The notes: generated from the letters alone by a model not told the origin. Positions 1 through 11,490 are shown, counted from the first letter of the stretch. The stretch is 64,000 nt of DNA from Aedes albopictus (GCF_035046485.1 NC_085137.1:13111346-13175345), one strand, 5' to 3'. Program-made: numbers and translations.

Positions 1-173
1 ATAGGGGCTGTCCATAAACCACGTGGTCATTTTTTTGGGACATTTCGACCCCCCCCCCCCCTCGCGTGGTCATTAGTCCATACACATTTTTTTATTTGTT
101 CATACAAAATGGTCATTGGCCGAACCCCCCCCCCCCCCCCCTCATGACCACGTGGTTTATGGACAGCCCCATA
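1..173. mobile_element. MITE with 27 bp perfect terminal inverted repeats and poly-C loops
   Basis: The ends at 4-30 and 144-170 are perfect 27 bp inverted repeats beginning GGGGCTGTCCATAAACC. ATA flanks both sides (1-3 and 171-173), consistent with a TA or 3 bp target duplication. The interior holds two poly-C runs (near 50-61 and 125-141) and no coding capacity. Length and structure fit a non-autonomous DNA transposon; the transposase family is unknown. Confidence 0.85.
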
Positions 174-640
174 CAATCACCGTGAAAGCAAATTGACGAA
201 ACTGTCTAAAGTACAAAATCCTCTGACTGGATGCCTTTGCAAAATTCTTTTGGTTTGTATCTGGAATCAAAAAAAGGTTGATAGATCGTGGTCAACTCTG
301 TAACTTCATTAGTTCTTGAAGAACGCCGAAATGTTAGTGTGTAAATGTTGAATGCGGCTGATGAAACCATTCATATTTTTCCTTATTTTCAATCAAAATT
401 TGGTAAAAATTCGCAAATAACATCCAATTTCTCGAAGTATTTTGATGTCTACATAGGATTAAAGTGTTCTTGTGTCAATTTTTGCCAAGCAAAATATTGA
501 CTGCGAGCTCAAATCGGCTTGATTTATTCCATCCAGAGGAGGAAGAATTCTTGTAATATCCTTCGACATCTTTAGATCCAATCGTCAACAATTGCTCAAG
601 AACGTTTTGAATAATCCAACTTGTGGTGTTTGTTGGCCAA
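174..640. other. AT-rich non-coding stretch
   Basis: No repeat structure, RNA gene or convincing open frame seen. Confidence 0.5.
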
Positions 641-644
641 GTAA

Positions 645-1610
645 TTGCAACACGTTAAATAGTTTATCACAGAATGTTGTCATTGCTCCCTACGACAGTC
701 TCATCAAAAACTCCAGAAACGGGTCGGGGATGCACCTCAATGGATTGGAGGGTGGATTGGAGAGTGGCAAGGAGATTTTTAGGTGATGCCATGAGGGGTT
801 TCAGATGGAACCGGCGTCATTCTGAGAAGTTTCAGGAAGATGCAATGGGTATGAGAAGGATCCAGCTGGTATGGGGAGTCTCAAGGGCTTTCATGAGAGT
901 TTCTGGAGGGTTTCAGTGGAAACCAGATTCCAGAGACTTTCAAAAGAGTTTTAGTGGAATTTCGAACGCATATGTTTCAATGCATTTTCAATCATTTCAG
1001 TGAGTTTTTCGAGATTTAGGGGGTTTTACGGGCTTCAGGAGCGGCTTCTGGGGCTTTTAGGAGGATTTTAGAGGGTTTTTGGGCGGCTTACGGGAGATTA
1101 CGAGAAGCTTCCGGAATTCTCCATTTGGGTTTCAAGCGGCTTCAGAGGAGCTTCAAGTGGAGATGTAGGAGAGCTTCATTGAACTTTCTGAAGGGGTTTC
1201 AAGGTGTTTCAATAGGTTTCAAGGAGCTTCAGGCCTCTCGGAGATTTCAAAGGGGGTTCATGAGGATTTGAGACAAGTGTCTAGGTGTTTCAAAGCGATT
1301 GCAAGGGATCCAGAGCAATTCAGTGGATTTCGAGAGGTTTCGGGAAGTTCGGATGGCTTTAAAAGCTTTTAAGTGGGGAGACGATTTCCTGGAGATTTAA
1401 GAGAAGCTCTTGGATATTTCAGTGAAGGAGAGGTGTTTCAAGATGTTTCATTGGATTTAAGGGAAGGGACGGGGTTGCCGAGGGTTGTCACGACAGTTTC
1501 AAAGTAGTTCTTTGGGAGCATTCAAAAAGAAAAAAAAAATCAAGACGTTTCAAGGCGGTTGTACGCGTTTGTTGAGGTTACTGGGGGTTTCAGAGCAGTT
1601 TAAAAGATGT
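645..1610. repeat. Degenerate short tandem array, GGTTTCAG/GAGCTTCAG type
   Basis: Loosely periodic sequence of 10-15 bp words such as TTTCAGG, GAGCTTCA and GGGTTTC repeats for almost 1 kb. Units are too diverged to count. The open frame at 674-1003 is a by-product of this composition. The same word set reappears at 2130-2220, 8580-8660, 8930-9345 and 61020-61180. Confidence 0.7.
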
Positions 1611-1684
1611 TAAATATAGAGGTTTTCGGTTGATATTAAATCATAAACGCAAATTGCACTAATGATATATCCCTAGAATTACTT

Positions 1685-1945
1685 CACATCTATATATATA
1701 TATAAAAATGCAGTGGCATACGTGGGACCGCGCATAACTTGCGAACGGGAGGTCCAATTTTGATCGTCTAAGTTTTGTTCTGTTAGTTTTCACCCAAGGA
1801 AGGTTTATGAGCCAAAAAACATGGAAAAATTGAGAGTTTTTAAAAATCGATCTTCCATACATTTTGTGACCGGGGACTTGGTCTTGGATAGAAACTTGAA
1901 ACGTCAAAAAACACAGTAGGCAAAGTTTGCCGGGTACAGCTAGTA
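1685..1945 (-). mobile_element. Interspersed repeat starting ACTAGCTGnACCCGGCAAAC, copy 1
   Basis: Read on the minus strand it starts at about 1945 with CTAGCTGTACCCGGCAAAC and ends in a TATATA-rich tract followed by GATG. A second copy with the same start and a TATATAGAT end lies at 21760-22075 on the plus strand. Such a fixed start and TATATA end are common in interspersed arthropod repeats; I cannot name the class. The interior differs strongly between copies. Confidence 0.65.
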
Positions 1946-2745
1946 GTTTACTAAAAGACTTAAAACTATTTTAGTACTAAATATTTCCAGTAATTAAAAG
2001 TGACAGCTTGCTGTCACAAAAAATTTGAAATCAAATTAAATAAAGATAAACTGATATCAAAATGTGATATTAATTTGTTGCAGAACAATGTGTGATTCTT
2101 TCAAGACAGTTTTAGAGAAGCTTATGTGAGTCTAAGAAAGGAATTCAGAGAGGGCTAGAAGGAGTTTCAATGCATTTCAAATGATTGCTGGAAGTTTCAG
2201 TGGGGTTTCAGGGGCAAATTGATCATATTCAATATTCGTATACCATATGCGCAATAATGCGAGCAATTTCTAGTTACGCTTGTAATTTCCAAAACCTAGT
2301 CAAAGAGGTTCGAGTAGATTCTTTTCATGGAACTCACCACTTGACTGGAAATAATTACATGAAGCACTTGGATATTCCGGTCTCATTTCAGTTTATTCCC
2401 TGAACTTCATGTACATACGATTTACATTAACATTTCATGCATACTTTTTAAGCTTTGGGAAAACAAAGTTTATGAAGGAATTTTATAACATATGTTTTGG
2501 AATGCTGGTCGTTCGTCTAGGCTCAGGATGTATGTAACGGTGCAAACTTTTATGGGAGCCAGTAGTTATTTATTAGTCTTAATTGATCATTTTCTGTGAT
2601 TGTAGATTATACAGTAATTACTTGGAGGATGAGAACCTTAATCATCCCTTCATATAGATAATTCAACCGATTCAAAGTAAAGCTTGAAGATTACTAAGCT
2701 ACCAGCAAATCTTGTTGTGCTCACCGGAAATGCATTTTAGTGCAG
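1946..2745. other. AT-rich DNA with a small hairpin and a fragment of degenerate array
   Basis: 2000-2017 is an 8 bp stem (GTGACAGC) with a TT loop. 2130-2220 carries TTTCAG-type degenerate repeats. Nothing else is recognised. Confidence 0.5.
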
Positions 2746-2749
2746 TGCG

Positions 2750-3250
2750 TCAATTCCATTTATTCATACAAATTTCACTCTAATGCGCCACCGGAGCAGA
2801 AACGCACTGCTAATGAACCGCAGTTGAGCGCCGCCACCGCCGTTAAGAATTAATTCTACTCCGGTAGCTCAGCAGAGCCCAAAGGGGAAGCTTTTATCAC
2901 TTCTTATAAACTAACATTGTAATTACTACCAATCGGCAAGCGGCGTGGCGGTGGCGTCGGCGTTGGGGTTCTTTGACGAAGCCGCCAAACGAAACACTGG
3001 CCTGGCCAGACACACACGCACGCACACAAGATAAGCGCGTAAACTGCAAGCTTACACGGATTTCCTCCATCAACGCGGGCAGCAGCAGCGCCAGCGTGAT
3101 GCGTACTCACCTACCTGCTACACTTAATCCATAAAATGCCAAACCGAATTACGTTTTGGTTTGCTCGGACTTGTGGTGTGGTGCGGTGGAATCTGGATTG
3201 GTTCTCTTTAGACAGACGAGATGAAACTGTGCGGTGGTTGCTTCGGTGAC
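2750..3250. other. GC-richer unique island with a consensus 5' splice site on the minus strand
   Basis: This block stands out by GC content, CpG and GCC/CAG-type triplets (for example GCAGCAGCAGCG near 3079) and shows no transposon hallmark. On the minus strand TAGCAGGTAGGTGAGTACGC (about 3101-3120) holds a consensus donor (AG then GTGAGTA at 3110 downward). The 68-codon minus-strand frame at 2904-3110 matches nothing I recognise. It could be a leader exon or regulatory DNA; this is inference. Confidence 0.35.
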
Positions 3251-3552
3251 GACAACTTTTCGACCTGTTTCAAAAGCAGCCTGAGTAAAATAGGGAAAAT
3301 TTACCCAAGTTACAGTTGCTTTGCTCTCTTTTCCTTGGAGTAACGTCCTTTCAAGGACAATGCATGTTTCTAAGCTCTTATATTCTAATGATTTAAGAAT
3401 TTATCTATTTTTATCAAAACATTATTCTCTAAAACCAACACTATATTTTGTCAAGAACTCCTCTAAAGAGTTCCACTAAAATCTATTCTTAGAATTTTTC
3501 CATTATGATATATTTCCTTAAGACATCTTCAATCAGTGACTGTATGAATTTC
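3251..3552. other. AT-rich non-coding stretch
   Basis: Nothing recognised beyond A/T-rich composition. Confidence 0.5.
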
Positions 3553-3915
3553 TAAAGCCTGTATCCGCAATAATCGGGACACAGAAGTACGGCTGTAGCT
3601 CTGTAATGGATCGGTAAAATTGGCCAAATAATTGACTGAGAATTCTTTGGTGTATGTTTATTATTTGTACCAAATTTCATAAAAATCGATGTATTACTTT
3701 TAACTGTGGATGAAAAACAAATACATGTGGTTTTTAGCATTTTGTACAATCATGACCAATTTTCATTCGCATAGTAGACGGTTCTTTTACGCTACAGTTC
3801 CAAGTTCTGTGATGATAACTTTGAAATTTCGTTGGCAGTTATGATACTTGTAGAGACACTTTCTTGCAAAATTTCATCAACTTTTATCGATTGGTTTAAA
3901 AGCTACTGGTGTTGA

Positions 3916-4315
3916 TACACTCAGCGAAAAAAAACTAGCGAAATTCATCGAAATACCTTATGAAAATTTGCTATAACTAATTCTCATGGATGACATAAGA
4001 ATACCTTATGAAAATTGATCGTTCTTGCTATGACAAATTTCATAAGATAGACTTAAGAAAAGATCAAAAAAATCTTAAAATGATGCAGACTGGATTCGAT
4101 CCATGAACGTCGAAATCACCGAGCCCGTGTTTTATCCACACGGCTACTGACGCTTGAGAATACCATGTTGCTAAACATGAATAAAAGCCAAGCTGTGAGA
4201 CGATTTTACGTCATAGAGTGACCTTATGAAATTCATCCGAATCATTATGAATTATTTAAAGGCCGTTTCATAAGTTGGGCCTTATGGAAATCTTAAGGTT
4301 ATTTGGCTGAGTGTA
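3916..4315. mobile_element. Nested TA-flanked MITE with CACTCAGC ends
   Basis: Element 3918-4313 begins CACTCAGC and ends GGCTGAGTG, with TA at 3916-3917 and 4314-4315. The interior repeats the word CCTTATGAAA or its complement about five times near both ends, which look like subterminal sites. It sits inside the 1.34 kb element at 3553-4899 and carries a tRNA-like segment at 4085-4155. Confidence 0.75.
4085..4155 (-). other. tRNA-like segment (A and B box) inside a MITE
   Basis: Minus-strand sequence reads TAGCCGTGTGG (A-box like) followed about 40 bp later by GGATCGAATCC (B-box like). The cloverleaf is not intact. This looks like a SINE head or a tRNA-like piece captured by the surrounding MITE, not a functional tRNA gene. 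Confidence 0.5.
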
Positions 4316-4899
4316 GGGGTGAGTGTTAGTGAATTTTTTTCGTGTTTTTCATGTGCGATGTTTGCCTATTCATAACTGTTGAATTTCGCTGCCAATTTTC
4401 ATGAAATTTGCACAGAAGGCAGTTGATAATGTTTTTATTTTTCTGCTAAATTTGATGCTTATTGGTATAGTACTTTCAATAGTACAATCGAAACAACAAG
4501 GGTGCTGACTAATTGCTGTCTGAGGGGCTAAAATCACGTTCAGTCTCAATACATGTTTCGAATATAAAATTGTTGATAGTTGATCGATTTTTTTGAAATT
4601 TTGCCTATGCAACGAATATAGATTGAGAGGTTTGTGTTCAAAATTTCAGCCATTTCCTTTGTCAAATTTAAAAGTTACAGCGCTAACAAGCAAAACTAGG
4701 GGCTGTACAAAATTCATTGGCACACATTCTACTCTTTTATTGCTACAACAAAAAGTACTGCACCGATTTACATGAAATTTTGTAGGTGAAATGAACATAT
4801 CTTAAGATGTTATTAGGCCAAATTTTGGCAATTTTTATATATGTTCTACATTTTTACAGATGTATTTCTGTGTCCCGATTATTGCGGATACAGGCTTTA

Positions 4900-5465
4900 C
4901 ATAGATTGTAATATATAGTATATATAAAATCTTTTACGAATTTAAATAAATGACTTCCTGGACATATCCCTAGAACTTTTTGTAGAAATCATTTTACCTT
5001 CAGTATTCAGTTATTATTCAGTATTTAGTTTTAATTGTATATTTTTTAATGATACATTTCCTCAATTTGTATTCTTTGGGTGCATGATTAATGGTTCGTG
5101 AATTTTGCATCGAATTTCCAAGAAAGTTATGTTCGCGGAATTGTTTTTTGAAATAAAAAAAATATTAAGAATTTATCAACTCCTTTAGGATCTCTTGTAA
5201 AAATTATTTAATAGAAAATATCTTTGGGAGTTCTCTGTGATTGTACTTGTATAAATTGTTTCACATTTCTAGACACAAATTCTCTCATAACAAAAAAAAA
5301 ATACTACTTTTTTTTAATTTTGAAATTTAGCTAGCTTCTCCAATAAACCGTCCAGCTAATCGAGGCTTTCTGGAATTCCATCAGTAATTTGATGAAATTT
5401 TCTCATAGGAACTGAAGAAACTTTTGCATAAAATGTGTTCCAATTCCTAAATGCTCATTTCGCTT
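4900..5465. other. AT-rich non-coding stretch
   Basis: Homopolymer A/T runs; nothing recognised. Confidence 0.5.
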
Positions 5466-5702
5466 AAAGTGAAACTATTTTCAAAATTGGTTTTCATACA
5501 TAGTTAATGCATGGATCACGCTATCTTCTGAATGTTTTCCTGGTGAAAAATGTTAGTAATTTTACAGCAATAATTTTTTAACGAAATTAAGTAAAAAAAT
5601 GTTGTTGAAAAATTGACTAACATTTTCCACCTGGAAAAAAATCAGATGATACCTCGATCCTTTCTCAACTGTGTATGGAAACATATTTTAAAAATATTGC
5701 TT
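5466..5702. repeat. Imperfect foldback, about 100 bp arms
   Basis: The left arm (about 5466-5575) is mirrored with mismatches by the right arm (about 5595-5702). Shared blocks include TTTTCCTGGTGaAAAATGTT and the segment around CATACATAGTTaATGcATGGATC. Probably an old foldback MITE; target duplication not resolved. Confidence 0.55.
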
Positions 5703-5894
5703 CGTCAAAAAAAAAAAAAATAATAAATATGAGGAAATGCATTACCCTCGATAACTAGTTAAACCTTTCGTAGCTCGCGTGGTTGGCCAACACCTCCAGC
5801 ACCGCGCCAATGCAGTACAGAAGCGAGATTTTTTCAACGTATTTTTACAAAATACAACCGCGTGATCGCTCGAGGGTTCAAAAAGAAAAAAAAG

Positions 5895-6107
5895 AAAAAT
5901 CACACCGTCTTCAGCCAGAGGCTGCACAGAGTTAACATATTACTTACACTAGACAATGACAGCACAGAACACCCAGTGGCCCAGTGATGAATTTTTCGTT
6001 TGACGAAAATTTTCCACCGACTGGAGCGGGAATCGAACTCACACTCCGAGGCTTACGATACGCCTAGACGGCTGGCGCCGCAAACCGCACGGCCACGAAG
6101 CCCACAA
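5895..6107 (-). mobile_element. tRNA-derived SINE (family with CGGAGTGTGAGTTCGATTCC head)
   Basis: The minus-strand 5' head near 6107 contains TGGCCGTGCGG (A box), a long variable-arm-like segment and GAGTTCGATTCCCGC (B box), so it resembles a class II tRNA (Ser/Leu type). The body runs to about 5901, where the sequence shared with the copy at 47310-47465 stops. The flanking 5742-5900 may be part of it or host DNA. Confidence 0.75.
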
Positions 6108-6124
6108 GGTTAAGTTAAGATCTG

Positions 6125-6353
6125 GGTGGAGCTGAAGAAATGGGGCTCATATTAGGGCTCCCCTTATTTTTTCACATTTGCCCTGGAAATCATGCCGATT
6201 GTAGTCGAATAAGAATAGAAGCCGAGTTTGAATGGGCAAGTTTTCTTAGAGAAATTCCTAAACAAACATTTGTGAGTTTGTCGGCAGTGGGATTCGATCG
6301 CAGGTCCTCGGCGTGATAGTCAAGTGTTCTAACCATCCAACCAGATGCGCTCC
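6125..6353 (-). mobile_element. tRNA-derived SINE (family with GAACACTTGACTATCACG head)
   Basis: The minus-strand head near 6353 reads GGATGGTTAGAACACTTG, then GCGATCGAATCCCACT as B box. The head matches the copy at 54673-54850, but the bodies differ, so this is a relative with a different 3' part. The left boundary is uncertain. Confidence 0.65.
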
Positions 6354-6554
6354 ACAATTTTTTTTGTTTTTATTTATGTGTATTTTAACATAATGCTAAT
6401 TCTACACTTGACAAACATTATTCTGTTGCTAGAATCTTTCTCGTAGTTGTGAGCTATACACCTGAAAAAAAAAATGGTGAATCCACGGAGATGTTTGTGT
6501 AACATAAACGACTTTCTATCCTACTTTTGATTATCTTTGTATGGCACTTATAAT

Positions 6555-7137
6555 TCACGGTTAAAATTCCCAGAGAAGGAGCTTTTGAAGGAACTCTTGG
6601 ATACATCCTAGAAACTACTCCTGGTTAATGTTGGAAAATCTAGGTATCCTTCAAGGAACTCCTGGGATAATACTCGGAGCTTCGGGAGGTTTTCAAGAAA
6701 GACTCCCAGAAACTCCTTGAGGAATCTGAGGAAGAACTCCTTGAAAAATCAAAGATCTTTCGTAGAATTCCCAGAAGCAATCCTAAAAGGAACTTCTCGA
6801 CGAATCCAAGAAAAAACTTCTCTTGAGAATTCCCAGAATTAGTTCCTGGGAGAATACCAGAAGAAACATCTGGAGTAATTTCAGTAGGAACTTCTGGGGG
6901 TCCCTCGAATGAATCTATGGAGAAATTTTAGAAAGAACTCTCAGATCAATCTCTGAAGGCACTCCTGGAGGAATTTCATAAAGAGCTCCTGAATGAATCT
7001 CAGAAAGAACTCGAGGAGGAATCTGAGAAGAAACTTCCGTAGGAAAATCTGATGGAATGTATGAAGTAATTCAGAAGCAACTTCTGAAGGAATGCCTAAA
7101 GGAATACATGGAGGATTATCACCCTGCAGCAGGCGAA
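6555..7137. repeat. Degenerate array, GAACTCCTGGAGGAATCT type
   Basis: Words such as AACTCCTGG, GGAATCT and GAATTCC recur every 12-30 bp for about 580 bp. Many words are self-complementary around GAATTC. No gene. Confidence 0.75.
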
Positions 7138-8305
7138 TACCGTGATAGACATTCGTTTAGCCGAGACCAAAAAAATTTCAAAAAAAGTGTCAGGAAACTC
7201 ATACAAAAGATTTTATGATAACACTTTTTTATCGTAGTGATAGTATATGTAGTACTGTTTTATAAAAATGTGATACACAACACTTACACAACACCACTAT
7301 GGGGTAACTTGCAACAGTTGAATTTGACGAAACCTTCTATTATTTATCTTCATTTTACGATATATTTGACAGAAATAACCGAAATGGATCATTTATTGAT
7401 TACGTAACGCGTTCGTTTTCAAATGAAAATTCATTTTTTACATTTTTTTGCACGTGACCTTCAAACATTGTTAGGAAATATCACATTTTGAAGTTTCATT
7501 CATGTTTCATCATGTTAAAAGTTCAATTTTTGTTTATGAACGGTGTAAAGCAATCACCAACATCAATTCATGATAGAAATTTGAATACTTTCGGTGCCAT
7601 TTCTCGAAATGTCAGCTATCCAATGTATGTTATTTTAGTCAGAATACAGTCTAGAAGATGTTGGGAGCTATAAGAAGACGTAATAGTAGTAAACGCTGTG
7701 GTTTATGCAAGTAAAACCATCATATTTCATAAAAATAATACTTAAATATGTGATTTTTTTTATGGTTTGCGTTTTTTTTATGTTAAAAACATTGTTTTTC
7801 GTAAATTTTCAACCTTCACTCGTCATGAAACTTTCATTAGATTCTTTTGAAACACTTCCGATAAAAATAACTACATCAAATCTTAATTTGGAAATATTTA
7901 CAATATTATGACATATTTATATGAGATGCATGCAAAATTAATATGGCAACACTTCCAAAAACGATTTAATTCATGATTTTTAAGTCGATCTATAATGCAC
8001 GTCACCATACAAAGTGATTCAGTTGGATATTTTTCGTAATTTGTTAGTTTTTTTTTATTATGGAATTCCAAAAATTGTACAATTCGGCTAATCGAATGTC
8101 TAAGCAAAAAATGACATTTGTAGGGCTTTTATCCTCGTTTTTGTTTCAGTGTATATTTAAGTGTGATGTATCACATTTTTATAAAGCAGTACTAGATATG
8201 CTATCACTACGATAAAAATGTTTTATCATAAAACTTTTTGTATTAGTTTCCTGACACTTTTTTGAAATTTTTTTGGTCTCGGCTAAACGAATGTCTATCA
8301 CTGTA
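7138..8305. mobile_element. 1.16 kb non-autonomous DNA transposon with about 150 bp inverted ends, TA target duplication
   Basis: The left end (7140-7290) and right end (8153-8303) are inverted repeats of about 150 bp with few mismatches; both start CnGTGATAGACATTCG. TA flanks at 7138-7139 and 8304-8305. A further divergent copy of the terminal word (GACATTCGATTAGCCG, minus strand) lies at 8081-8101. The AT-rich interior has only short frames and no recognised transposase, so this is a non-autonomous derivative, probably of a TA-targeting family. Confidence 0.85.
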
Positions 8306-8575
8306 TATATGAATAAATAATAAATAAAATAAACTGCTATTTTAAAAAGATGGAGACGAACGTTCATTCCTGGTCCCGGCTGTATATTCGTAGCTATCGT
8401 TAGAACTAGAAACATATTGAAAAAAGCTGTTTCTCTTCTTTCCAACTTTTACAGCACAGAGTCAATCTATTATATAACGCTTACAAGTTATACAACGAGT
8501 GATCTGTGGCATCCATGCACCAATGCGTGAACCTGTCGCATTGACCTGCATATCTAACCTGGCAGTGGGATTCAA
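8306..8575. other. Non-coding stretch, possible SINE remnant at its right end
   Basis: GGGATTCAAGCCCAGG near 8568-8583 resembles a decayed B box, but no A box is visible. Otherwise nothing recognised. Confidence 0.35.
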
Positions 8576-8579
8576 GCCC

Positions 8580-9345
8580 AGGATCCGAGGAGGTGTCAGG
8601 GGGTATTTGTTGGCATTTCAGAGACTTTCAAAGTATTTTCAGGGGTTTCTGAATGTAGGGTCTAACTCGAATCCAAAGTACGATTCAATCTTGGATTCAA
8701 TAAATCACGATCAGATGATTAACAGAAAATCTAATTCTTCAATTACTTGCGCTCTGAAAAAGCGTCTTTGTATCAGCACGTCTCAGCCAATTCTGCCTTC
8801 CTAGATGGTTCCCGATTACTATGACCGTTTCTTCTCAATGAGCACAGTCTCGGAACACCGAAGCAAATCATCTACTATTTTTTTTTTATAATATTATAAT
8901 GTTCATTATCAAATTCCTACACCGAAAGAGCTACAGGAGTGTTTTCAGGGGCTTCGGAGGGTCTCAGGTGCGTTACATGGTGTCTGAGGGGGTTTTCGGT
9001 GGCATTTCAGAAAGTTTCAGAAGATTTTCTGGAGCGTGACAGGAGCGTTTTTGGGGGTTTCATGTGCATTACATGGGGTCCGACGGGGTTCCAGGTGCGT
9101 TTCAGAGGTCTGAGGGGTATCAGAAGGCATTCTGTGGCATTTCACGAAGTTTCAGAGGATTTTCAGCGGGATTCAGAGGCCCTACCGAGGCGTTTTTGTG
9201 GGCTTAGGAGGGTCTCACGTGCGTTACATTTCAGGAAGTTTCATAGGGGGTTTAAGAGGGCCTACAGTTTGCACATTTTGGATCACTGCTCTCAGGTGAA
9301 CCTTAGAAGGATTTCAGCGGCGTTTTAAAGCGTTTCATAATCGTT
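8580..9345. repeat. Degenerate array, TTTCAGAGG/GGGTCTCAGGTGCG type, interrupted
   Basis: Two blocks (8580-8660 and 8930-9345) of TTTCAGa/gGGGTTTC words like those at 645-1610, separated by about 270 bp of unrecognised AT-rich DNA. The 129-codon frame at 8939-9328 is a product of the repeat composition. Confidence 0.65.
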
Positions 9346-9680
9346 TCATGTGATTTCAGAAAGGATTCAATACGATCTTGACGAAAGACGCTTGCAGATG
9401 CGGTGACCTATACTCAAGGGAGCTCCTGAAGATTCTTAACAAACATCGAATTCACCACTTGACAGCACATAGCTGAAGGCAAGCTTACATAAGTCTGAGT
9501 TACAAAGGCTGAACACGGAAGGATGAAAGTATATTTAGAATCGTAACGAAAGGCTGAAATCAGAAAAACGCTTGAAGTTTAAAAAAGCATGAAATGATTT
9601 ATAAGGTCGAGAGAATAAATATGTCTACGAAAATTACTTTTTCTTTTCTTGGTGTTTAAACGATTAGAATAAAGCTCGCA
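9346..9680. other. Unrecognised stretch with GGCTGAA words
   Basis: AAGGCTGAA-like words recur (near 9506 and 9550) and similar words appear at 9960-9990 and 18220-18760. They may be remnants of one old repeat family. No gene. Confidence 0.35.
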
Positions 9681-9684
9681 TTGC

Positions 9685-9842
9685 AGGTTAGTGTTCTATG
9701 GGCACTTCCACAGTTATAAATTGAGAGCTTCCTTTTCCAATGGCCATTTGTGGCGGGCAAGCCCAAGGAAGTTAAAACATTTTTTTCATCACAAAAAGTT
9801 CCAGGACTGGGAACTAGCCACCCTCAACATGGTCTTTCTATA
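9685..9842 (-). mobile_element. Decayed SINE-like repeat
   Basis: The segment GTTCTATGGGCACTTCC...CAGTTATAAATTGAGAGC resembles the body of the SINE at 13998-14265. A degenerate B-box-like GTGGCTAGTTCCCAGTCC (minus strand) lies near 9822-9842. Strongly mutated. Confidence 0.5.
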
Positions 9843-10735
9843 ATTTTGTGGCGGATCCTAAAAGCATATCATGGGATGAGGTAGAGCTGGTTTCGAATTG
9901 ACGGCATTTGAAAAATGTTCCAGCCGTTTGAGAACCATTTGTTATTCAGTCTTTTGTTATTTCAGCCTTATGTGTTTTAGCCTTTTGTACGCTACCCCAG
10001 CTGAATTAGGTTGTATTGCATCTTTCTCCTCGCAAGCATCAGTGACTTGGCGGAGTTGTCATTGATGTGTACGGTATATGCGCATGATTCTTGCCGTCAT
10101 TCAGTGTTACGCACTATTGTCTTCTTCACACAAAAAGCCTTCTTCTTCCTTTAACACTTCAGATGACCATCTCAATGTCGTTTACAAACACGTTCGTAAC
10201 GGGCGCATTGATATGTTGGAATCTCCCACTATACTTATTCGTAGCTCCGATGCAGAAATTATGACACTCACTGCTGAATGATGCCACCAAGCATGGTTCG
10301 AATGAGTGTCAATTTGTCCAGTATTAGTGTTCGGAGCTACAAAAACATATGTAACTCGCTATATGAATAAGAATGTAAGCCTTAAAACAAAAAATCATGC
10401 AGTTAAAGCTTCGTGTTTGATCGTGTGTTTCTAGCTTCAAAATCGTCGTACGTTTTGAAAATGTCTCATTTGTATTCTGAAATAAGACCCAATGTCGTAC
10501 TTAAAGATTGAGTTGCTCTCTAAAAAACAAATTCTCGATAAACCATAAAAAATAGTCGAAGATCTCCTCATGGAATTGTCTTTTTTTACAGCTAGTATTC
10601 GTTGCCAAAATGTTATTTGTCACACTTTCAAGATTTTGAATGCACTGTTCCCCATTCTCCTGCGTATAATCCAAACAATTTGGAAGACACTAACCTCATG
10701 CGTACAACCAGCATATCGGTCTAAGTAAGGGGCAG
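9843..10735. other. Non-coding stretch with a weak inverted repeat
   Basis: CGTAGCTCCGA...GACACTCA near 10220-10270 is mirrored by TGAGTGTC...TCGGAGCTAC near 10303-10340, a possible foldback relic. The 67-codon frame at 10078-10281 overlaps it and is not credible as a gene. Confidence 0.4.
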
Positions 10736-11210
10736 CACACACGTGCAAGCATCCGAATCGACCCCTCATCATCTCCATTCTGGCGGAAGGTCCCTTGCCA
10801 CGTCTGGAATCTTATAGCCCACCGCCGCCACACCACCATCGCCACCCGCTACCACGCCCCGAGAGCGTCCAGAAAAACCACACGTAATTACGAATTAAAA
10901 TAAGTATAAATTATATGTTTTTAATATAGTCTTGATTAGTCAGCAAAATTTCAATAAAAATTACTTTTTCTCGGTGCTTCCTCTTTTTGCTGCCGTCTGT
11001 CTGTCTTTCGGTTCTCGACTTGGAAAAGGCAGCAGCACATAGAATGTATTGTGGATGGTGGGTGAAGGACGGCAGTGATGTGTGATTGGAGGGCCACAGC
11101 AACCGAATCGTTCGCCATCTGAAGCCAAGCCACCCATCTGGGGGATAGGATAGATATTCTTAGGTGGTCGTCGGTCACAAATATAATGGTCAAAAGAAAC
11201 GCCAGGGTTA
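10736..11210. other. GC-richer unique island
   Basis: Contains CCGCCGCCACACCACCATCG-type sequence at 10819-10855, then TAATTACGAATTA near 10885 (homeodomain-like core TAATTA), then a second GC-richer patch at 10980-11190. No transposon signature. Possible conserved regulatory DNA; inference only. Confidence 0.3.
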
Positions 11211-11490
11211 GATTAGCAGCAACACGATTAGAGTAAGAATGTGAAGTTCGTCAGAATCAACTTCATCATCATTCACAATTACTCTACAAACGCATGAATA
11301 AGTTACCTAGCTCCGAGACTGTTAATCGTAAGCTGTTTATTTCCATCCAATGAAATATTATCGAGTATCAGTAAAAAGAGCAAAAAATATTTAAAATAAT
11401 AAAAAAATAAAAAAAAACATTAAAAAAAAATAAAAGTTCGAGGACAGTTTTGTCAATCTATCAAGGTAGTTTGGGTCCTGTTTAGTTGAA
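11211..11490. other. AT-rich stretch with poly-A runs
   Basis: Adenine-rich tract at 11370-11440; nothing else recognised. Confidence 0.5.

Larger units (their letters stand above)
3553..4899. mobile_element. 1.34 kb non-autonomous DNA transposon, 32 bp TIRs, TA target duplication
   Basis: Perfect inverted ends lie at 3555-3586 (AAGCCTGTATCCGCAATAAT...) and 4866-4897. TA flanks each end (3553-3554, 4898-4899), as in Tc1/mariner-type insertions. No transposase frame is present. A second TA-flanked element is inserted at 3916-4315. Confidence 0.85.
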
